Positions 60,885 through 64,000 of a stretch of DNA of 64,000 bases are shown here, piece by piece. The position numbers and the translations under genes were made by a program. This stretch comes from Azorinus chamasolen (lineage: Eukaryota > Mollusca > Bivalvia > Cardiida > Solecurtidae), in NCBI GenBank assembly GCA_963576725.1, contig OY755239.1:57622453-57686452 (forward strand), read 5' to 3'. Position 1 is the first letter of the stretch; the number at the start of each line of letters is the position of its first letter. The notes below the pieces were generated by a model. The model did not search any database, had not been told where the DNA came from, and saw only the letters and a list, made by a program, of their open reading frames with translations.

Positions 60885-61370
60885 ACTACGCTAACCGCGA
60901 CAGGTTACATTTACACACAACTTTGGATCCAGAAAAGACATCGAGTGCCTTGGTGTCTCAATTGAAATCAACCATGCCACTTTCACCCCTTCCCTTATGT
61001 AAGCGCATTTTGACGCATCTGCAAACAGGGTAGACTCAGATCTCAGATCAGGATCTGCTCTGTTTGCTTATGGTGTAATATAGATATGATTATACAGCTT
61101 CTGTCTTAGCCAAAATGCCATGTGTTCATATGCCATTATAAATAATCGTATTAATATTCATGACGTCATTATTTCTTACATGAATATACAGCAGGGAAAG
61201 GGTTAGTGGCATATGTCAATAGTTTCTGAATAGCTTTATCGAATCGTAAATAGTAAAACCTGCACCAGATCCAAATTTGAGCAGACATTGTGTATTGAAG
61301 CAGACATTGTGTATTGAAGCAGACATTGTGTATTGAAGCAGACAGTGTGTATTAAAACAGACATTGTTTA
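60885..61370 (+). mobile_element. Family H carrying nested B, with a tandem 3' end
   Basis: The left part has TTTGGATCCAGAAAAGACATC and GTGTCTCAATTGAAATC. After the B insert come ATATGTCAATAGTTTCTGAA and AGATCCAAATTTGAGC. A 19-bp unit, GCAGACATTGTGTATTGAA, is then repeated about 4.5 times (61283-61372). Confidence 0.62.
60985..61204 (-). mobile_element. MITE family B (nested in H)
   Basis: CCCCTTCCCTTATGTAAGCGC start, AACAGGGTAGACTCAGATC core, CTGTCTTAGCCAAAATGCC, and an ACAGCAGGGAAAGGGTTAG end. Confidence 0.75.
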
Positions 61371-61387
61371 TTGCAGTGTTGTAATGG

Positions 61388-61893
61388 TTAACTGTTTACT
61401 CCGTAAAACTCCTTTCTACGTCTTTGCAATCAAAGTAGACTCAGATCAGGGTCTCCCTTGTTTGTCTATAATATAATTACACTGAACCCTCATTATACCG
61501 GCATTCGTTACAATGGCATCCCCGTTATACCGGCAGTATGCACTGAAACAAAATTCACCACTGAATAAATAGGTGCAATGCCAATAACACAGGCGACCGC
61601 TTAATACAGAACACAATAAGTGCACTTCTTGTATTCTGCATTAAGCGATCAACTGATGGTACTAGTTAAAAACTGGCCATATGGTTCGTTTCATATTTAA
61701 ACTCGTTATAACGGCAACCTCTTTTTACATGTACCAGCACAATGTCTGGAAACAAACACCTCCGTTGTAATGAGGTCAATATATATATACATATATATAT
61801 GTATATGATTCTACAGTTTATATCATGGTCTCAGTTTCCTGTATTCGCTGTGTCATTAATTTGTACATGAATATTCATTGAGAAAAGGGTTAA
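61388..61893 (-). mobile_element. Family B (c subtype) split by C4
   Basis: TTAACTGTTTACTCCGTAAAAC start, CAAAGTAGACTCAGATCAGGG. After the C4 come ATATGATTCTACAGTTTATATC and a GAGAAAAGGGTTAA end. Confidence 0.72.
61480..61780. mobile_element. MITE family C4, copy 2 (nested in B)
   Basis: CACTGAACCCTCATTATACC start, CAGGCGACCGCTTAATACAG arm, the centre deleted (AATAAGTGCACTTCTTG), GTTATAACGGCAACCTC and a truncated CGTTGTAATGAGG end. An AT microsatellite follows (61780-61805). Confidence 0.82.
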
Positions 61894-61969
61894 GAAAGAT
61901 CGCAGGACTAAGAGTATATCTTAATTCCTAGATAACGACAATCGCTAATACCTTGGTCGAAATTATCGT

Positions 61970-62105
61970 GCAACAAGTTGGACTTGCCTCGTACGACAGA
62001 ACTTGTCGTAGGTTGTAACATACGACTGGCGTATCTACGACAGGTGTAGCAAACGGCATGTGTAATTACGACAGGTGTAACATACCACAGTTGTAATTAG
62101 AAGTA
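61970..62105 (+). repeat. Degenerate short repeats of TACGACAGG
   Basis: CGTACGACAGAAC, ATCTACGACAGGTGTAGC, ATTACGACAGGTGTAAC and neighbouring CATACGACTGG. Irregular spacing. Confidence 0.45.
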
Positions 62106-62123
62106 ATAGTCCCATTTACTATA

Positions 62124-62309
62124 ACAGAACATCTCTATAGCGACTAATAAATGAATAAACATGGTGACTTTTAAAATGGTGGCTTATTGCAAGGCTAATG
62201 CAAACAGCTGCTATAAGAGCTTTGTTGTATAACTTTTGCCCTGTATTAAGCTACCACTTGTCTAAAAGGCCCACAATTATACATCTATTGATATAACGAG
62301 ATATTACTG
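62124..62309. mobile_element. MITE family C2, diverged
   Basis: CAGAACATCTCTATAGCGAC start, TGGTGGCTTATTGCAAGG, AGCTGCTATAAGAGCT centre, CGAGATATTACTG end before TA. Confidence 0.7.
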
Positions 62310-62343
62310 TATAGTTTCATTGGTGCGATACGGTGTTAGACTT

Positions 62344-62592
62344 GTTCACCATTTCCCTGCTCTATGTTTACTCCAAATGTCAATACCCACTGAATATTCA
62401 TGGACAAAATAGTTATAATTAAGTATGGAAGGTGGAATTTTGTAGTCATTGTAGGAAGTAAAATAACAAATATATCAATTCCATTAACAAACTGAGCAGA
62501 TCCTGATAAGACGAATCCTATTGGAACCGTCTGATCTGGGTCTATTCTGTTTGCAAATGCATGAAAAAACGTTTATATAAAGGAAATGTTAA
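62344..62592 (+). mobile_element. MITE family B, a subtype, near-intact
   Basis: TTCACCATTTCCCTGCTCTATG start, GGAAGGTGGAATTTTGTAG, palindrome around CGAATCCTATTGGAACCG, AAAGGAAATGTTAA end. Confidence 0.82.
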
Positions 62593-62681
62593 ATACTTGT
62601 TTCGGATATAAAATGTCAGACTTTTTTATAATACAAATTCGAAAAAAAATAATGAAGCCTCTTTATTTTGATTTTTATATT

Positions 62682-63146
62682 TAACCATTAGTTCCAAGCA
62701 TATATACATATATACAGGGAACCCTCATTATGTAAAACGGGTGTGTTTGTTTCCAGACATTGTGCTGGTATCACGAGGTTGCCGTTATAATGAGTTTAAA
62801 TATGAAATGAAACATATGGCCAGTTTTAAACTAGTACCATCAGGTGATCGCTTAATGCAGAACATAAGAAGTTCAAAAGCTCCCTTTGGGAGCTTTTTGC
62901 ACTTCTTGTGTTCTGCATTAAGCGATCGCCTGTGTATTGCACCTATTTATTCAGTTGTTGTTTCGAAACATTAAAGGTCATTTTGTTTTAATGCATACTG
63001 TCGGTATAACGAGGGTGTCATTGTAACGAATGCCGGTATAATGGGGATTCACTGTAATGGCATACGAACAGGAAAAGTGTTGGTCACTGTAGAATCAGCT
63101 CTATATGATTCCAAAAGCAAATAGTGCAGACACTGATGAGGCAGTT
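62682..63146 (+). mobile_element. Family B split by C4
   Basis: TTAACCATTAGTTCCAAGC start and, after the C4, ATGGCATACGAACAGGAAAAG, CACTGTAGAATCAGCTCTA and CAAATAGTGCAGACACTGATG. It is cut at TTAA 63147 by E copy 10. Confidence 0.68.
62715..63054. mobile_element. MITE family C4, copy 3 (nested in B)
   Basis: TA on both sides. CAGGGAACCCTCATTATG and ATGGGGATTCACTG ends. Palindrome GATCGCTTAATGCAGAACAT around AAAGCTCCCTTTGGGAGCTTT is near perfect. Confidence 0.9.
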
Positions 63147-63376
63147 TTAAACACATTATCCTCCAGTGACGCATTTTTGCGCATCTATAAAAGTAATTTT
63201 ATGAAACCATTGTGATCAATAGAGCATTTGCTCCTATAGGAGCAAATGCTCTATTGATCATAAAGGTTTCAAACTACAAAATTCTAATTTTCCCCTTTCC
63301 TCTAGTTAATGCTCCTTTTCGGTAGATACATTCAAAGAGGTTGGGTCTAAAAATAGCCTAGTAGAGAATGAGTTAA
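63147..63376 (+). mobile_element. MITE family E, copy 10
   Basis: TTAA at both ends. Hairpin around TTGCTCCTATAGGAGCAA with both stems changed to GTGATCAATAG / CTATTGATCAT, a matching pair of substitutions. Confidence 0.9.
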
Positions 63377-63955
63377 ACGTTAAAAGGCACTATATACATG
63401 TATACACGGACTTAAGGGTTGACTGTTAGCAAGTTTGGCAATTGTCAACAGTAGTGCTTAGTCATATTTAAAAATTGATTTTCTTTCATTTATTCAGTTG
63501 GAATGGCATCTAGATCCAACCAATTTGTAATAGTAATCCCAATTTCATCCGTACCCTGCTGGATGTTCAAGTTTATATTTACGAACGAATACTATTCGCA
63601 ACCTGCTAATTATAATGTGCAACAGTTTTGATCACGCCCAGACACCGAATAATTTTATATTAGTTCTTTGTCCAAATTGTCAAAACACCGCCAAACGAAT
63701 AGAATAGAGATAATACTAAGGCTGTGATGCATACTACATTTTAGAAGACCGCTTTGTTGCACTATAGAGTATTGAAGCTCAGAAGTATATCAGATACATG
63801 TACATTCAATTTAAAATTTATAGTTATCGTTTTGACATACATGCTCCTACTCCATCATAAACAACAATAACTCGTTGTCGTATAAAATTTATAGCACCAT
63901 ATTAGATATAAGTAGTGAACCTAGCATATATTTAGTTTGTCAAATATAAATAACA
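63377..63955. other. No gene; weak H remnant
   Basis: GAATACTATTCGCAACCTGC and CAACAGTTTTGATCACGCCC at 63580-63640 recall a family H left part. The rest is unique. Confidence 0.35.
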
Positions 63956-64000
63956 TTAACCCTTTCCCTGTTCTATATTTAGTTCAAATTTCAATACCTA
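63956..64000 (+). mobile_element. MITE family B, a subtype, cut by the window edge
   Basis: TTAACCCTTTCCCTGTTCTA, ATTTAGTTCAAATTTCAATACC. Continues beyond the window. Confidence 0.85.

Overview
The window is animal nuclear DNA, AT-rich and packed with non-coding repeats. It suggests a lophotrochozoan, most likely a bivalve mollusc. The reasons are a spliced lachesin/IgLON-like immunoglobulin gene with GT-AG introns, tRNA-derived SINEs, APE-type LINEs, a very high load of palindromic MITEs, and frequent TACATGTA-type words. The taxonomic call is inference. There are no bacterial-style genes, operons or CRISPR arrays.

Host gene (minus strand, about 1.3-10.9 kb): four exons splice together in frame (10820-10932, 5243-5447, 2430-2576, 1347-1475). 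They encode Ig domain 1 and Ig domain 2 of a cell-surface adhesion protein of the lachesin/neurotrimin type. The signal-peptide exon upstream and the third Ig/anchor exons downstream were not found. The gene probably continues past the left edge, and its 5' end lies somewhere to the right or outside the window. No other host exon could be supported between 11 and 64 kb.

Mobile DNA fills the rest. TTAA-flanked, piggyBac-like MITEs fall into families called here A, B, E, F, G, H and I. Family B alone has about 46 full or partial copies. TA-flanked, pogo/Tc1-like MITEs with CAGTNRAACC ends form families C1-C5. Foldbacks D and J, and a dispersed repeat K, make up the remainder. Many copies are nested, and the nests reconstruct the target duplications directly (TTAA for A, B, E and G; TA for C1, C3, C4 and C5).

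LINEs: one long, 5'-truncated but open endonuclease-RT reading frame lies at 30012-33263. Three older LINE fragments lie at 13957-14700, 16985-17625 and 39360-40350, with several 3' tails elsewhere. SINEs: two copies of one tRNA-derived family (40351-40645, 43812-44103) and one of another (55691-56010). A 26-bp minisatellite occupies 23825-24500.

The main unexplained structure is that otherwise unrelated MITE families, with different ends and different target duplications, share the same palindromic centre (GCTCC-N4-GGAGC). Most TTAA families also share a wider hairpin skeleton. This looks like a modular hairpin system and is the best candidate here for something undescribed.
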